From Rahnella sp. AA (lineage in GTDB: Bacteria > Pseudomonadota > Gammaproteobacteria > Enterobacterales > Enterobacteriaceae), in NCBI RefSeq assembly GCF_002834385.1, contig NZ_PITQ01000008.1:124001-188000 (forward strand): DNA of 64,000 nucleotides. The letters are read 5' to 3'. Each line of letters begins with the position of its first letter. Within the stretch, counting starts at the first letter, position 1. The position numbers were made by a program, and so were the translations under genes. The notes beneath the pieces were generated by a model. That model saw only the letters and a list, made by a program, of their open reading frames with translations, ran no database searches and was not told the DNA's origin. Positions 9,288 through 19,210 of the stretch are shown here, piece by piece.

Positions 9288-10550
9288 TTAGCGCAGGTTA
9301 ACCAGCGTGTTCAGGATGGCGTCCTGAGTTTTGATGGTTTGCGCATTCGACTGATAGTTACGCTGAGCAACGATCATGTTGACCAGCTCCGCACTCAGAT
9401 CGACGTTTGACGATTCCAGCGCACCGCTGGTCATCGATGCCAGACCGCCCTGACCTGCAATGCCGGTAATCGCCTGGCCGGAAGCGGATGTCGCCGTCCA
9501 GACGTTATCGCCCTCAGATTTCAAACCTTCAGGGTTAGCAAAGTTACTCAGCACAATTTGCCCCAACAGTTGGGTTTTGTTGTTGGAGTAAGTCCCGTCG
9601 ATAGTGCCGTCATCATTGATGGTATAACCCGTCATCTGACCCGCTGCATAACCATCCTGAGTCTTGGAACTGATGCTGTCGCTACCGGTACTTTGCTGGA
9701 TGCTGCCGGTAAAGTTCAATTGCACCGTTTGTCCTGTTGCCGCGCCGTTCGTCGCAGTAGACATTGGCATCACCAACGGGATTGCCGGGGTGCTGACAAC
9801 AGAAGCAGGGGTTGCCGTCGGCGCCGAAACGCTGCTGACCAGATTACCGCTGGTATCAAAGTTCAGCGTACCGATTTTAGCCGGTGTGGCAGCGCTGTCG
9901 CTGGTGTCTACGGAGTAGACATCCCAGGTGTTAGCAGCCGTTTTGGCAAAGTAAAGACTGTTATCATGAGCGTTGCCCAGTGAGTCATACGTTGTTATGG
10001 TCGTGGCGAAATTGTACGTCGAGTCATCATTCGCATTAAACGTATTCGCCGCCGGAATCACCGTATCGCTGGAGTTAAGGTTGGCAACCATAGTGCCCGT
10101 TGCAGTCCTCTGTGCGCTCATCATTGTCGTCGGGATGCTCAGTGCAACAGGTTGCGCACCTGCGGCAATGGTCGGCGGTGTACCGGTTGCCGGATAACCC
10201 GTCACGCTCAGGCCCTGCATGTTAACCAGATTACGGTTAGAATCGAGCTGGAGCTGGCCGTTACGTGAGTAATAAATAGTGCCGCTGCTGTCGGCCAGAC
10301 GGAAGAAACCGTTGCCGCTCAGCGCAACGTCCAGACCACGGGAAGTATTGGTGGTGGTACCGTCGTTAAAGTTCTGGGTTACTGCGGCGACTTTTACGCC
10401 CATACCGGTCTGAGAACCGGCGAACATATCGGCAAAAGAGGCGGTTGCAGTTTTGAAACCTACGGTCGCGGAGTTGGCAATGTTGTTACCAATCACGTCG
10501 AGGTTACTGGATGCTGCGCTCAGGCCGCTGACTGCTTGCGAAAAGCTCAT
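9288..10550 (-). CDS. flgE: Flagellar hook protein FlgE
   Basis: 420 residues, somewhat longer than E. coli FlgE (about 400) because of Ala/Thr-rich expansion in the exposed middle domains. FlgE polymerises into the universal-joint hook. The N-terminus (SFSQAVSGLSAASSNLDVIG) and C-terminus (LSAELVNMIVAQRNYQSNAQ) are the conserved core helices. It lies 77 bp downstream of flgD. Confidence 0.98.
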   Translation of the reverse strand: MSFSQAVSGLSAASSNLDVIGNNIANSATVGFKTATASFADMFAGSQTGMGVKVAAVTQNFNDGTTTNTSRGLDVALSGNGFFRLADSSGTIYYSRNGQLQLDSNRNLVNMQGLSVTGYPATGTPPTIAAGAQPVALSIPTTMMSAQRTATGTMVANLNSSDTVIPAANTFNANDDSTYNFATTITTYDSLGNAHDNSLYFAKTAANTWDVYSVDTSDSAATPAKIGTLNFDTSGNLVSSVSAPTATPASVVSTPAIPLVMPMSTATNGAATGQTVQLNFTGSIQQSTGSDSISSKTQDGYAAGQMTGYTINDDGTIDGTYSNNKTQLLGQIVLSNFANPEGLKSEGDNVWTATSASGQAITGIAGQGGLASMTSGALESSNVDLSAELVNMIVAQRNYQSNAQTIKTQDAILNTLVNLR

Positions 10551-10627
10551 GGTCTGCTCCGTATACTGTTTAGTTGCTACATGAAGGTTAAAAAACCCGG
10601 GTTTGTTCTTGCTACAAAGTCATTCGC

Positions 10628-11329
10628 TTACAAAATCTGGCGTACTGAATCCACAGTGGCGGTTCCACGCACACCCAAATCCAACGCGGTATTACCGGAT
10701 GAATCTGTGGTTACACCATTGACCAGCGCATAGTTCAGCGGTGTTGCCACCATCTGCTGACTGTTGTTCAGGGCATTGATGCTGAAGCTATAGCTGCCAT
10801 CCGGTGCTTTCGTGCCGTCGTCCTGTGTGCCGTCCCAGGTATAGCTGTGAACACCGGCAGTCTGAGAACCCAGACTGATGGTTTTCACGACTTTGCCGGT
10901 TGAATCGCTGACCGTTGCTGTGACGGAATTCGCAGCAGTTTCCAGCTCGAAACCGAATGGCGTCGTACTGACGGTGCCGTCAGTATCGCTGCCGACCAGG
11001 ATCTTGCTGCCTGCGACCATGACGCCGTGGCCGATCAGTGAACTTGCCTGCACTGAAGACCCGGTGGAAATTTGTCCTGAAATACCGCCGAGTGTGGTAT
11101 TGAGTTTTTCAATGCCACTGACGGTGCTGATCTGTGCCAGCTGGCTGGTGAGCTGGCTGTTATCCATCGGATTGGTGGGATCCTGGTTTTTCAGCTGTGC
11201 GACCAGCAGCGTCAGAAAACTGCTGGATAAATCGTCGGCGGAGCTGGTGCCCGTCGTCGAGGTGCTGGAGCTGGTACTCGCAATCGTAGTGTTATCAGTG
11301 GTGTCATTAATCGACGTGGTAATTGCCAT
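10628..11329 (-). CDS. flgD: Flagellar hook-cap protein FlgD
   Basis: 233 residues. FlgD is the scaffold that caps the growing hook and is discarded when HAPs take over. The low-complexity Ser/Thr-rich start is followed by the conserved DLSSSFLTLLVAQLKNQDPT near residue 33, then the C-terminal hybrid Ig/tudor-like part with SYTWDGTQDDGTKAPDGSYS. It lies 11 bp after flgC. Confidence 0.97.
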   Translation of the reverse strand: MAITTSINDTTDNTTIASTSSSTSTTGTSSADDLSSSFLTLLVAQLKNQDPTNPMDNSQLTSQLAQISTVSGIEKLNTTLGGISGQISTGSSVQASSLIGHGVMVAGSKILVGSDTDGTVSTTPFGFELETAANSVTATVSDSTGKVVKTISLGSQTAGVHSYTWDGTQDDGTKAPDGSYSFSINALNNSQQMVATPLNYALVNGVTTDSSGNTALDLGVRGTATVDSVRQIL

Positions 11330-11340
11330 GGTTCGCTCCG

Positions 11341-11745
11341 CTATTGCCCCAGAGTGAGAGTTTTCATCATCAACGACTTAGTGGTGTTAAGCACTTCAAC
11401 GTTGGCCTGATAACTGCGGGAAGCGGAGATGGTGTTCACCATTTCGCTGACCACATCTACGTTTGGCATTTGCACATAGCCTTTCGCATCCGCCATCGGA
11501 TTACCGGGCTCGTACACCATGCGCATTGGCGCCGGGTCATCAACAACCTGCGCGACTTTTACTCCGCCGGTTTCCTGGCCGGGTGCAGCATCGACCTGGA
11601 AGACAACTTGCTTCGCTTTATACGGCTGGCCATCTGGGCCGGTAACACTGTCAGCATTGGCCATGTTACTGGCGCTGACGTTCAGACGCTGAGACTGTGC
11701 AGCCAGCGCAGAACCCGCGATATCAAAAATACCGAGCATAGACAT
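11341..11745 (-). CDS. flgC: Flagellar proximal rod protein FlgC
   Basis: 134 residues, the family length. It carries the rod signature ([20 protein letters not shown]) and the C-terminal [20 protein letters not shown]. It forms the proximal rod with FlgB and FlgF and is followed 11 bp later by flgD. It starts 6 bp after flgB. Confidence 0.98.
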   Translation of the reverse strand: MSMLGIFDIAGSALAAQSQRLNVSASNMANADSVTGPDGQPYKAKQVVFQVDAAPGQETGGVKVAQVVDDPAPMRMVYEPGNPMADAKGYVQMPNVDVVSEMVNTISASRSYQANVEVLNTTKSLMMKTLTLGQ

Positions 11746-11751
11746 AGGTTA

Positions 11752-12162
11752 TTATCCTTGCAGCACCGACATCATCCCTTTAATTTGGCCGCCGAGAACG
11801 GTCAAATCGGTCTGATAGCGCACGCTGTTATCCGCAAAGTTGGTACGTTCACGGTCCATATCTACCGTGTTACCGTCTGCCGACGGCTGGTCAGGGACCC
11901 GGTACAGCAGATCCATATCAGGCGGCTGGACGTTCGAAGCCGGAATGTGACGATCGGATGTCAGCGCCAGCGATATACCACTGCCGCTCGCGCGCCCCTG
12001 CTCCATCACCTTCTGCAACTGGCTGGCAAAATCGATATCACGCGCCTGATACCCTGGGGTATCCGCGTTGGCGATATTGGCTGAAAGTATTTCTTGCCGC
12101 TGGGCACGCAGGTTGAGCGCTTCCTGTTGGAACTGTAGTGCGGCGTTCAATTTGTCGAGCAT
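11752..12162 (-). CDS. flgB: Flagellar proximal rod protein FlgB
   Basis: 136 residues, first gene of the flgBCDEFGHIJ operon. The N-terminal [20 protein letters not shown] and the [19 protein letters not shown] block are diagnostic of FlgB, the innermost proximal rod subunit contacting the MS ring/FliE. It is divergent from flgA across a region expected to hold the class 2 promoters. Confidence 0.98.
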   Translation of the reverse strand: MLDKLNAALQFQQEALNLRAQRQEILSANIANADTPGYQARDIDFASQLQKVMEQGRASGSGISLALTSDRHIPASNVQPPDMDLLYRVPDQPSADGNTVDMDRERTNFADNSVRYQTDLTVLGGQIKGMMSVLQG

Positions 12163-12326
12163 GCGCCCTCCGCAAAGTGAGATTTTGGAGTCGACAGCAT
12201 AAATGCGGGTGTCAACAACCTATCGTCTGAATAAGCGTAAAATCGGCCGCTATTTGTCCCTTTAGGAATTGCAAAGTGAGCGTAGACTTGTCGCCAGTAG
12301 TAGGTTGGCACAAAGGTAAATTGCTT
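12163..12326. promoter_or_regulatory. flgB/flgA divergent control region
   Basis: 164 bp between the divergent flgB and flgA starts. Two same-orientation A/T-GCG blocks, CATAAATGCG (near 12199) and CTGAATAAGCG (near 12228), resemble halves of the degenerate FlhDC box. Class 2 control by FlhDC is known for this gene pair in enterobacteria; the exact boxes here are a guess. Confidence 0.4.
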
Positions 12327-13052
12327 ATGAACAGGCTGAAACTCCGTCGTTTAGGCATCACGCTGGGCTGCATCTTTTTAGGTGCGACATCCGGTGCTAT
12401 GAGCTATGCGCAGAATACGCAGGTCAAAAGCGTGCCTGCCTCCGCCAATAGCGATACAATACTGTCCGCGCAAATCCAGCAGTTCTTCCGTCAGCAATAT
12501 GCCGACAGCGGAATGGAGGTATCCGTCGTGGTGAATACTCCCCCGGCTCGCCAGCCACAGTGTTTATCACCACAATTTATGCTTTCACCCAACAGCCGGA
12601 CCTGGGGCAATGTCTCAGTCGCGGTGAACTGTAACGGGCAGAAAAGTTATATACAGACCAAAGTTCAGGTCAGCGGGACATACTGGGTAGCGGCAAAAAA
12701 TGTCTCTGCGGGGGCACATCTGGCAGCAACGGATTTGCAACAAAAAAAGGGACGTTTAGATTTGCTGCCACCTAAGGCCGTTCTGGACAGCAAGCAGGCT
12801 ATTAACGGGATTACGCTGCGCAACATCAACATTGGTCAGCCCATAACGCTTTCCATGTTACGCAGGCCGTGGATGGTTCATGCAGGACAAGAAGTGCAGG
12901 TACAGGCAACAGGCAGTGGTTTTAATGTATCAAGCGCCGGTAAGGCGATGAATAATGCAGCAGCGAATGAATCAGTACGAATCAGAATGCCGTCAGGCGC
13001 AATTGTGAATGGAACTGTGGGCTCAGATGGGTCTGTGACTGTGGAAATTTAA
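12327..13052 (+). CDS. flgA: P-ring assembly chaperone FlgA
   Basis: 241 residues from the ATG at 12327. An upstream in-frame GTG at 12276 would add 17 residues, but the 12327 start places a proper signal peptide (MNRLKLRRLGITLGCIFLGA, cleavage near SYAQN) at the N-terminus. FlgA is a periplasmic chaperone that binds FlgI during P-ring assembly. The C-terminal SAF/ChapFlgA domain is recognised by RPWMVHAGQEVQVQATGSGF and the final GTVGSDGSVTVEI. It leads flgAMN. Confidence 0.95.
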   Translation: MNRLKLRRLGITLGCIFLGATSGAMSYAQNTQVKSVPASANSDTILSAQIQQFFRQQYADSGMEVSVVVNTPPARQPQCLSPQFMLSPNSRTWGNVSVAVNCNGQKSYIQTKVQVSGTYWVAAKNVSAGAHLAATDLQQKKGRLDLLPPKAVLDSKQAINGITLRNINIGQPITLSMLRRPWMVHAGQEVQVQATGSGFNVSSAGKAMNNAAANESVRIRMPSGAIVNGTVGSDGSVTVEI

Positions 13053-13096
13053 TACTGTATTGCAACCGCTTTCATACAAAAAATTGCAATAAAGGC

Positions 13097-13123
13097 TAAA
13101 GTTATTTCGCCACATGTCGATAA
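13097..13123 (+). promoter_or_regulatory. FliA (sigma-28) promoter of flgMN
   Basis: TAAAGTTA-N11-GTCGATAA, one of the clearest FliA matches in the window, 88 bp upstream of flgM. It allows flgM to be transcribed both from flgA and by FliA itself, giving the known feedback on FliA. Confidence 0.85.
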
Positions 13124-13211
13124 CAAACGTATCAGAGTCGTCCCAGGACGGCATTTTTAGGGTTTTAGTCTTAATTAACAACCCTGAATCCCCTTACCGG
13201 AGAAGAAAATT

Positions 13212-13517
13212 ATGGCTATCGATCGCACACAAGGTGTCTCACCTTTAACTTCGATCCAGCAGCGCGACCCTTCTGAAGCTTCAGTACAGAACGCGCGTAA
13301 AGAAGGCACTGTTTCTGGCACCACCACCAGCAGCGCAACCGCGGTGACACTGAGCTCAGCACAGACCTCTCTGACTCAGTCAAGTGCGCAAGATATCAAC
13401 ACGGCGCGTGTTGACCAACTGAAACAGGCTATCCGTGACGGTAAACTGACCATGGATACCGGCAAAATTGCTGATGCTCTGTTGCAGAACACGCAAGATT
13501 ATCTCAAAGGTCTTTAA
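13212..13517 (+). CDS. flgM: Anti-sigma-28 factor FlgM
   Basis: 101 residues. FlgM binds and holds FliA in the cytoplasm until the hook is complete, then is exported through the basal body. It starts MAIDRTQGVSPLTSIQQRD, is Ser/Thr/Gln-rich and largely disordered in its N-terminal half, and has the conserved C-terminal FliA-binding helices (DQLKQAIRDGKLTMDTGKIA). Preceded by GGAG at good spacing and by a FliA promoter. Confidence 0.97.
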   Translation: MAIDRTQGVSPLTSIQQRDPSEASVQNARKEGTVSGTTTSSATAVTLSSAQTSLTQSSAQDINTARVDQLKQAIRDGKLTMDTGKIADALLQNTQDYLKGL

Positions 13518-13566
13518 GCTGAAGCCCTCAGTTTAAAGGCGAAAAGTTGAAAGGTAATACGGCCCG

Positions 13567-14004
13567 ATGAAGAACTTTATCAAGACCATGACTACCTTGG
13601 TTGAAACGTTGCAAGCTCTGGATCAAGTGATTAATCACGAACAAACGATACTGTGCTCTGGCCGCGTTAATGGCGCTGCCTTGCAACATATCACCGAGCA
13701 GAAAAGCTCACTGTTAGCTACGGTAGACTATCTTGATAAACAGCGTCGTCAACATGACGAACGCCTGAAGCAAACTGCCCCTTATTCCCGTCAGCCGGAA
13801 ATTGCCGCGATGTGGAAAAATGTGGTGCAACTGACCACCAAGCTGAGTCAGATTAACCGTCACAACGGGATGTTGCTCGGTAAGCAGCTCGCGTACAACA
13901 CTGAAGCACTGGCTATTCTCAACGCCAGTCAGACGCAGAAATTCTACGGGCCGAACGGGCAGGAAACCGTTTCGGGGCAAACCGTACGCAAGATCTCCGT
14001 TTAA
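13567..14004 (+). CDS. flgN: Flagellar export chaperone FlgN
   Basis: 145 residues, mostly helical and charged, of the FlgN family. It chaperones FlgK and FlgL to the export gate. The opening (KTMTTLVETLQALDQVINHE) and the central RQPEIAAMWKNVVQLTTKLS match the family. It is co-transcribed with flgM and ends upstream of a strong hairpin at 14133-14160. Confidence 0.95.
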   Translation: MKNFIKTMTTLVETLQALDQVINHEQTILCSGRVNGAALQHITEQKSSLLATVDYLDKQRRQHDERLKQTAPYSRQPEIAAMWKNVVQLTTKLSQINRHNGMLLGKQLAYNTEALAILNASQTQKFYGPNGQETVSGQTVRKISV

Positions 14005-14132
14005 ACCGAAACGGACAACGGTTTCTGATTTGCCGAATGCCGCTGCACTACGAGCCTGTATTTAACGGCGGACCGAGAAGGTTTCGGTTTATCAATGGCA
14101 GTGATCGCATGACCTCCCGCATCGAAACCGAC

Positions 14133-14160
14133 AAAAGAGGCCCCGGATGGGGCCTCTTTT
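14133..14160. terminator. Bidirectional terminator between flgN and flhE
   Basis: AAAAGAGGCCCC-GGAT-GGGGCCTCTTTT is a near-perfect inverted repeat with A/T flanks on both sides, so it can end flgAMN transcripts on the plus strand and flhBAE transcripts on the minus strand. Confidence 0.85.
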
Positions 14161-14197
14161 GAATTTCTGCGTCTTTTCTACTGCGAGATTTGGTCAG

Positions 14198-14248
14198 TTT
14201 TGGCGCCAGACGCTGAGCGATCACGGCCATTGAGAATCCGAAATTTTC
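14198..14248. repeat. Diverged copy of the dispersed repeat at 447-496
   Basis: About 50 bp aligns with 447-496 at roughly three bases in four. Shared landmarks are TTTNGGCGC, GCTNAGNGATCAC and GAGAANCCGAAAT. In both places the block follows a GC-rich hairpin. No coding content. Confidence 0.5.
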
Positions 14249-14267
14249 ACCGTACTGAGTGACTGAC

Positions 14268-14687
14268 TCACCGGTAATTCACAATCACCTGATTGCTGAT
14301 CACCCGCAACGGCGTATTCATTGCGCCGGCACCAGCCACGAAATAGATAAATCGCAAAGGTGATATCGCGGGCTGGCCGTAAAAGGATTTTGTCACACCG
14401 CCGCCGGCATCAAGCCCGACGCAGTGGTTAACCGAATTACACAGCTTCACCTGCATCCCGGCCGGCATTGCGCCCAGCAGTTCATATTTCCAGCTCACCG
14501 TGGTGATCGTGGCATCTGGCCGTTTCCTGACCGGGGAAGAGTTCGCCGCCGCCAGGACACCGGATGACATCATCACGCCACGGTTTTGCAATACCACCCC
14601 CCTCTGGGTATCTGACCATGAGCCCGTTGCGGCAACCGCAGGCAGGCTCAGTATTGTCAGCATCATCAACACCAGCGGGCGGTGCAT
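14268..14687 (-). CDS. flhE: Flagellar protein FlhE
   Basis: 139 residues from the ATG at 14687, which overlaps the flhA stop region and gives a normal signal peptide (MHRPLVLMMLTILSLPAVAA). FlhE is a periplasmic protein at the end of flhBAE; in enterobacteria it acts as a plug or chaperone limiting proton leak through the export gate. Conserved GSWSDTQRGVVLQNRGVMMS, and two cysteines in VKLCNSVNHCVGLD that probably form a disulfide. Confidence 0.93.
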   Translation of the reverse strand: MHRPLVLMMLTILSLPAVAATGSWSDTQRGVVLQNRGVMMSSGVLAAANSSPVRKRPDATITTVSWKYELLGAMPAGMQVKLCNSVNHCVGLDAGGGVTKSFYGQPAISPLRFIYFVAGAGAMNTPLRVISNQVIVNYR

Positions 14688-14688
14688 A

Positions 14689-16773
14689 TTATTCACCACC
14701 AATCGTTGCGGTCATGCGGATCTGGCGGCTGTCGGTCATTTCGAGGTTGGACATCACGACGATCTGCGGCAACGAGCGACGCAGGAAGCGTGATAACAGC
14801 GGACGCAGCGCGTGATTCACCAGCAGAACCGGTGGCGCGTTGAGCATATCCTGGCGCTGCAACGCGGCTTCGGACTGCGTCAGAAGCCGCTCGGCCAGGC
14901 CGGGTTCCAGACCCCCGCCGCTTTGTAATGCCTGTAATAAAAGACGTTCCAGCGCCGTATCCAGCCCGATGACCTGCACTTCCCCGTTGCCCGGGAACCA
15001 CTGCTGGGTAATCGCCCTGCCCAGCGCCACGCGAACGACCGACGTCAGTTCATTCGGGTCTGGTTGATTTGGCGCATGTTCCGCCAGTGCTTCAATAATG
15101 GTGCGCATATCGCGGATGGAAACACGTTCCGCTAACAGATTTTGCAGCACCTTGTGCATATTGGTCAGCGAAATGACGCCAGGGATAAAATCATCCGTCA
15201 GCTTCGGCATTTCTTTGGTGACGCGTTCCATCAGTTCCTGCGTTTCCTGGCGGCCAAACAGCTCTTTGGCATGCAGGCTTATCAGATGATTAAGATGGGT
15301 TGCCACGACGGTACTGGCTTCGACCACGGTGAAGCCCTGAATTTGTGCCTGTTCACGCATCGCCGGTTCAATCCAGACAGCCGCCAGGCCAAATGCCGGA
15401 TCGACCGTCGGCTCGCCCGGCAACTCACCGATAGCGCTGCCTGGGTTTATCGCCATCCACCGCCCCGGATGCGCGGTGCCGGTGCCAATTTCGACCCCTT
15501 TCATCAGGATACGGTAACCGGCAGGGGCTAATTCGAGATTATCGCGAATATGGACAACCGGGGGTAAGTACCCCATTTCCTGCGCAAATTTCTTACGGAT
15601 ACTGCGGATACGCCCGAGCAGCTCGCCATTTTGCGAAAAATCCACCATCGGGATCAGCCGGTAGCCAACCTCCATACCCAGCGGATCTTCCAGCTGCACA
15701 TCCTGCCAGCTGGCTTCGACCAGCTGTGCATTGGCATCGGTTGCTGCAGGAGCGACTTCCTGTGTGGCAGGTTTTTTCTGCTCCTGCCCGCGGGTCCACC
15801 AGGCCAGAGCCAGCAGTGCGGCGGTGAACAGCAGGAAGACCAGATTCGGCATTCCCGGCACCATGCCGAGCAAGCCCAGAACGCCGGCGCTGAGCATCAT
15901 AACGCGCGGGTTGCGGAACAGCTGGGTCACCATCTGCTCGCCGACGTCTTCGTTAGTGCCGACGCGGGTCACGATAACACCGGCTGCGGTCGAGATAACC
16001 AGAGCCGGGATCTGCGCGACCAGGCCGTCACCGATGGTCAGCAAGGTATAACTTTCAGCGGCGTGGCCGAGATCCATACCATGTTGCAGTACGCCCACCA
16101 GTAAGCCGCCGACCACGTTGATGATCATAATCATCAGGCCGGCAACGGCATCACCGCGCACGAATTTACTCGCACCGTCCATCGACCCGTAGAAGTCGGC
16201 TTCCTGTGTCACTTCACTGCGGCGTTTTTTCGCTTCGTCTTCGCCAATCAGGCCGGCGTTAAGGTCGGCGTCGATCGCCATCTGTTTGCCCGGCATCCCG
16301 TCGAGGACGAAACGCGCACCAACTTCGGCGATACGCCCGGCACCTTTGGTGATAACCATAAAGTTAATCAGCACCAGGATGATAAACACCACGATACCGA
16401 TGGCGAAGTTGCCCCCCACCAGGAAGTGGCCGAAGGCTTCAATCACCCGCCCTGCTGCCGCACCACCCGTGTGACCTTCCATTAAAATGACACGGGTAGA
16501 GGCAACGTTCAGCGACAGGCGCAGCAACGTCGAGAACAGCAGAATAGTCGGGAATGCGGCGAAATCCAGTGTGCGCTGGGTAAACATCGCCACCAGCAGC
16601 ACCATGATAGAAAGTGCAATATTAAAGGTGAACAGCAGGTCGAGGAGGAACGGCGGCAACGGCAGCACCATCATCGACAAGATGATCAGGATCAGGATTG
16701 GGCCTGCCAGCACCTGCCATTGTCCGGACTTAAAGTTGGCGGGTAAACGCAGTATCTCGGCCAGATTAGCCAT
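14689..16773 (-). CDS. flhA: Flagellar type III export gate protein FlhA
   Basis: 694 residues from the ATG at 16773 (MANLAEILRLPANFKSGQWQ), which lies inside the last codons of flhB and matches the family start. The N-terminal part has eight membrane helices (about 20-310) with the conserved cytoplasmic FHIPEP-type loop around GRIAEVGARFVLDGMPGKQM. The C-terminal domain (about 350-694) forms the nonameric ring that docks chaperone-substrate complexes. It couples proton flow to export. An upstream in-frame start would add eight residues. Confidence 0.97.
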   Translation of the reverse strand: MANLAEILRLPANFKSGQWQVLAGPILILIILSMMVLPLPPFLLDLLFTFNIALSIMVLLVAMFTQRTLDFAAFPTILLFSTLLRLSLNVASTRVILMEGHTGGAAAGRVIEAFGHFLVGGNFAIGIVVFIILVLINFMVITKGAGRIAEVGARFVLDGMPGKQMAIDADLNAGLIGEDEAKKRRSEVTQEADFYGSMDGASKFVRGDAVAGLMIMIINVVGGLLVGVLQHGMDLGHAAESYTLLTIGDGLVAQIPALVISTAAGVIVTRVGTNEDVGEQMVTQLFRNPRVMMLSAGVLGLLGMVPGMPNLVFLLFTAALLALAWWTRGQEQKKPATQEVAPAATDANAQLVEASWQDVQLEDPLGMEVGYRLIPMVDFSQNGELLGRIRSIRKKFAQEMGYLPPVVHIRDNLELAPAGYRILMKGVEIGTGTAHPGRWMAINPGSAIGELPGEPTVDPAFGLAAVWIEPAMREQAQIQGFTVVEASTVVATHLNHLISLHAKELFGRQETQELMERVTKEMPKLTDDFIPGVISLTNMHKVLQNLLAERVSIRDMRTIIEALAEHAPNQPDPNELTSVVRVALGRAITQQWFPGNGEVQVIGLDTALERLLLQALQSGGGLEPGLAERLLTQSEAALQRQDMLNAPPVLLVNHALRPLLSRFLRRSLPQIVVMSNLEMTDSRQIRMTATIGGE

Positions 16774-17920
16774 GGTTATCACTCTCTCCTGCTGCAAAAT
16801 CCAGACCTTCAGGCACTGGTAAATGTTGAGGTTTTTTCGGGATCAGTCCGCCTTCGCGCTTCCAGCGTTTCAGCTGATAGACCCAGGCCAGCACTTCGGC
16901 TACCGCCGCATAAAGCGTGGTCGGGATTTGCTGACCAATTTCGCTGTGCCGGTATAACGCACGCGCCAGAGGCGGCGCTTCCAGCATCGGAATTTTGTGT
17001 TCCGCACCAAGTTCTTTAATGCGCAGCGCGACTTCTCCCGCACCTTTCGCCAGAACTTTCGGCGCACTCATTTTATTCTCGCTGTATTGCAATGCCACGG
17101 CGTAGTGTGTCGGGTTGGTGACGATAACGTCAGCCTTCGGCACATCAGCCATCATACGGCGCTTGGCCATCGCACGTTGCTGCTGGCGGATACGTCCTTT
17201 AACGTGCGGGTCACCTTCCTGGCTTTTATGCTCGTCACGAATATCCTGCTTACTCATGCGCAGCTTTTTAAGGTTGCTCCAGATTTGCCAGAACACATCG
17301 AAACCGACCATCGGCGTGAGCCCGAGCACCACCATCAGCGCGCAGAACGCCACCATATTCAGCGCTTCACCCAGCGCCGGGATGGTGGGTTGCGCCATCA
17401 GCCGCATCATATCCGGCCATTTGTGCCACAAGTACAGGCCGGTCACGGTGCCGACCAGAATCGCTTTCAGCACGGCTTTGAGTAATTCCGCCAGCACCTG
17501 AGCCGAAAACAGACGTTTCAGACCGGCGATCGGATCCATCCGGCTGAATTTCGGTGCAAAAGATTTACCGCTGAACATCAGCCCGCCGAGCAACAGCGGT
17601 GCGGTCAGCGCGATTAAAATCAGCCCGCCAATCACCGGCAGTAATGCCCAGACCGCGCGCCCCAGCAGTGAGGCCATTTGTTGCAGCATCTGCCGGTCAT
17701 TGCTGACCATGTTGTGATCGAAATTCAGCCCTTGTGAAATCATCACAGCCAGCTGACGCGCCATCGACTCACCCGATACCCATAGCAGCGTAAAGCCGCC
17801 CCCGAGCATCAGTATCGAGGTCAGTTCGCGTGAACGCGGGATTTGCCCTTCTTCACGGGCCTTTTCAAGCCTGTGGGATGTGGGGGCTTCTGTTTTTTCG
17901 AGATCGCTGTCTTCAGCCAC
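16766..17920 (-). CDS. flhB: Flagellar export switch protein FlhB
   Basis: 384 residues. There are four membrane helices in the first 210 residues, then a cytoplasmic domain with the autocleavage motif NPTH (in DVIVTNPTHYAVALQYSEN). Self-cleavage between Asn and Pro switches substrate class from rod/hook to filament proteins. Its stop overlaps the flhA start. It heads flhBAE, about 200 bp after cheZ. Confidence 0.98.
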   Translation of the reverse strand: MAEDSDLEKTEAPTSHRLEKAREEGQIPRSRELTSILMLGGGFTLLWVSGESMARQLAVMISQGLNFDHNMVSNDRQMLQQMASLLGRAVWALLPVIGGLILIALTAPLLLGGLMFSGKSFAPKFSRMDPIAGLKRLFSAQVLAELLKAVLKAILVGTVTGLYLWHKWPDMMRLMAQPTIPALGEALNMVAFCALMVVLGLTPMVGFDVFWQIWSNLKKLRMSKQDIRDEHKSQEGDPHVKGRIRQQQRAMAKRRMMADVPKADVIVTNPTHYAVALQYSENKMSAPKVLAKGAGEVALRIKELGAEHKIPMLEAPPLARALYRHSEIGQQIPTTLYAAVAEVLAWVYQLKRWKREGGLIPKKPQHLPVPEGLDFAAGESDNHG

Positions 17921-18067
17921 CGGCGGTTCCTGTCAGCATTTACCCGGCGCAAAAAAGCAGCGGGCACAATTTCATGCATAGCATGACAAAAGCGGCTAAG
18001 TCTTATGGATGGAAAAACGATATAAAGAGGGGGCTATTCAGCAGATGAATAAATTTAGCATAAGAAA

Positions 18068-18098
18068 AACACCTCTCAGCAGGATACGGAGAGGTGTT
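18068..18098 (-). terminator. Terminator after cheZ
   Basis: 10-bp stem AACACCTCTC/GAGAGGTGTT with an 11-base loop, followed on the minus strand by TTTTCTTA. It lies 22 bp past cheZ and separates the chemotaxis operon from flhBAE. Confidence 0.75.
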
Positions 18099-18119
18099 CA
18101 GGGTGGACAAACCAGCACA

Positions 18120-18764
18120 TCAGAAGCCTAATGAATCCAGCAGGTCATCGACCTGTTCTTGCGAAGCAACAACACCGACGCCGTTGGCGTCGAGTTGCGG
18201 GCCGTTAAGCAGGCTGTCGTTTTCACGTTTGGCTTTAATCTGCTGTTCAGGAATGTTTTCCATCAGCACCATCAGCAGCTGATTTTCAATTTCCTGAACC
18301 ACGATCATCATGCGTTTAATGACCTGACCGGTCAGATCCTGGAAATCCTGCGCCATCATGATTTCCATCAGCTGAGCATTGGTAAAGCTGGTGTGCTCAG
18401 GGACTTCTTTCAGGTAGCTGCGGGTATCCGTCACCAGTTCGCGCGCATCCGATAATTCAATCGGATTCTCAAACCATTCATCCCAGCGCTTATCCAGCTT
18501 TTTCGCGTCAGACTCAAGTTTGTTCTGACGCGGTTGCGCTGCCTCAACGCTGTTCAGGGCGCGCTCAGCAGCCTGAGCGGTCATGGTCACAACGTAATCC
18601 AGACGATCACGCGCGTCCGGAATGGCTTCTGCTGCCTGAGCAATGGCCTGATCCAGGCCAAGCTCACGCATACTGTCACGCAACATACGGGTCAGTTGCC
18701 CAATGCGGGCGATTATCTCGCCCGCGGTTGCTGCATCATTTGCAGGCATTGGTATCTCTGCCAT
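18120..18764 (-). CDS. cheZ: CheY-P phosphatase CheZ
   Basis: 214 residues, the E. coli length. CheZ is a long helical-hairpin dimer that speeds dephosphorylation of CheY. The catalytic Gln lies in the conserved [18 protein letters not shown], and the C-terminal CheY-binding peptide ([14 protein letters not shown]-type, here [14 protein letters not shown]) is intact. It follows cheY by 10 bp and ends the operon. Confidence 0.97.
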   Translation of the reverse strand: MAEIPMPANDAATAGEIIARIGQLTRMLRDSMRELGLDQAIAQAAEAIPDARDRLDYVVTMTAQAAERALNSVEAAQPRQNKLESDAKKLDKRWDEWFENPIELSDARELVTDTRSYLKEVPEHTSFTNAQLMEIMMAQDFQDLTGQVIKRMMIVVQEIENQLLMVLMENIPEQQIKAKRENDSLLNGPQLDANGVGVVASQEQVDDLLDSLGF

Positions 18765-18774
18765 ATATGTACTC

Positions 18775-19167
<393 letters not shown>

Positions 19168-19210
19168 TTATCTACTCCTAAGGTTTGCTACCCAGCGCAA
19201 GGCTGAAAAA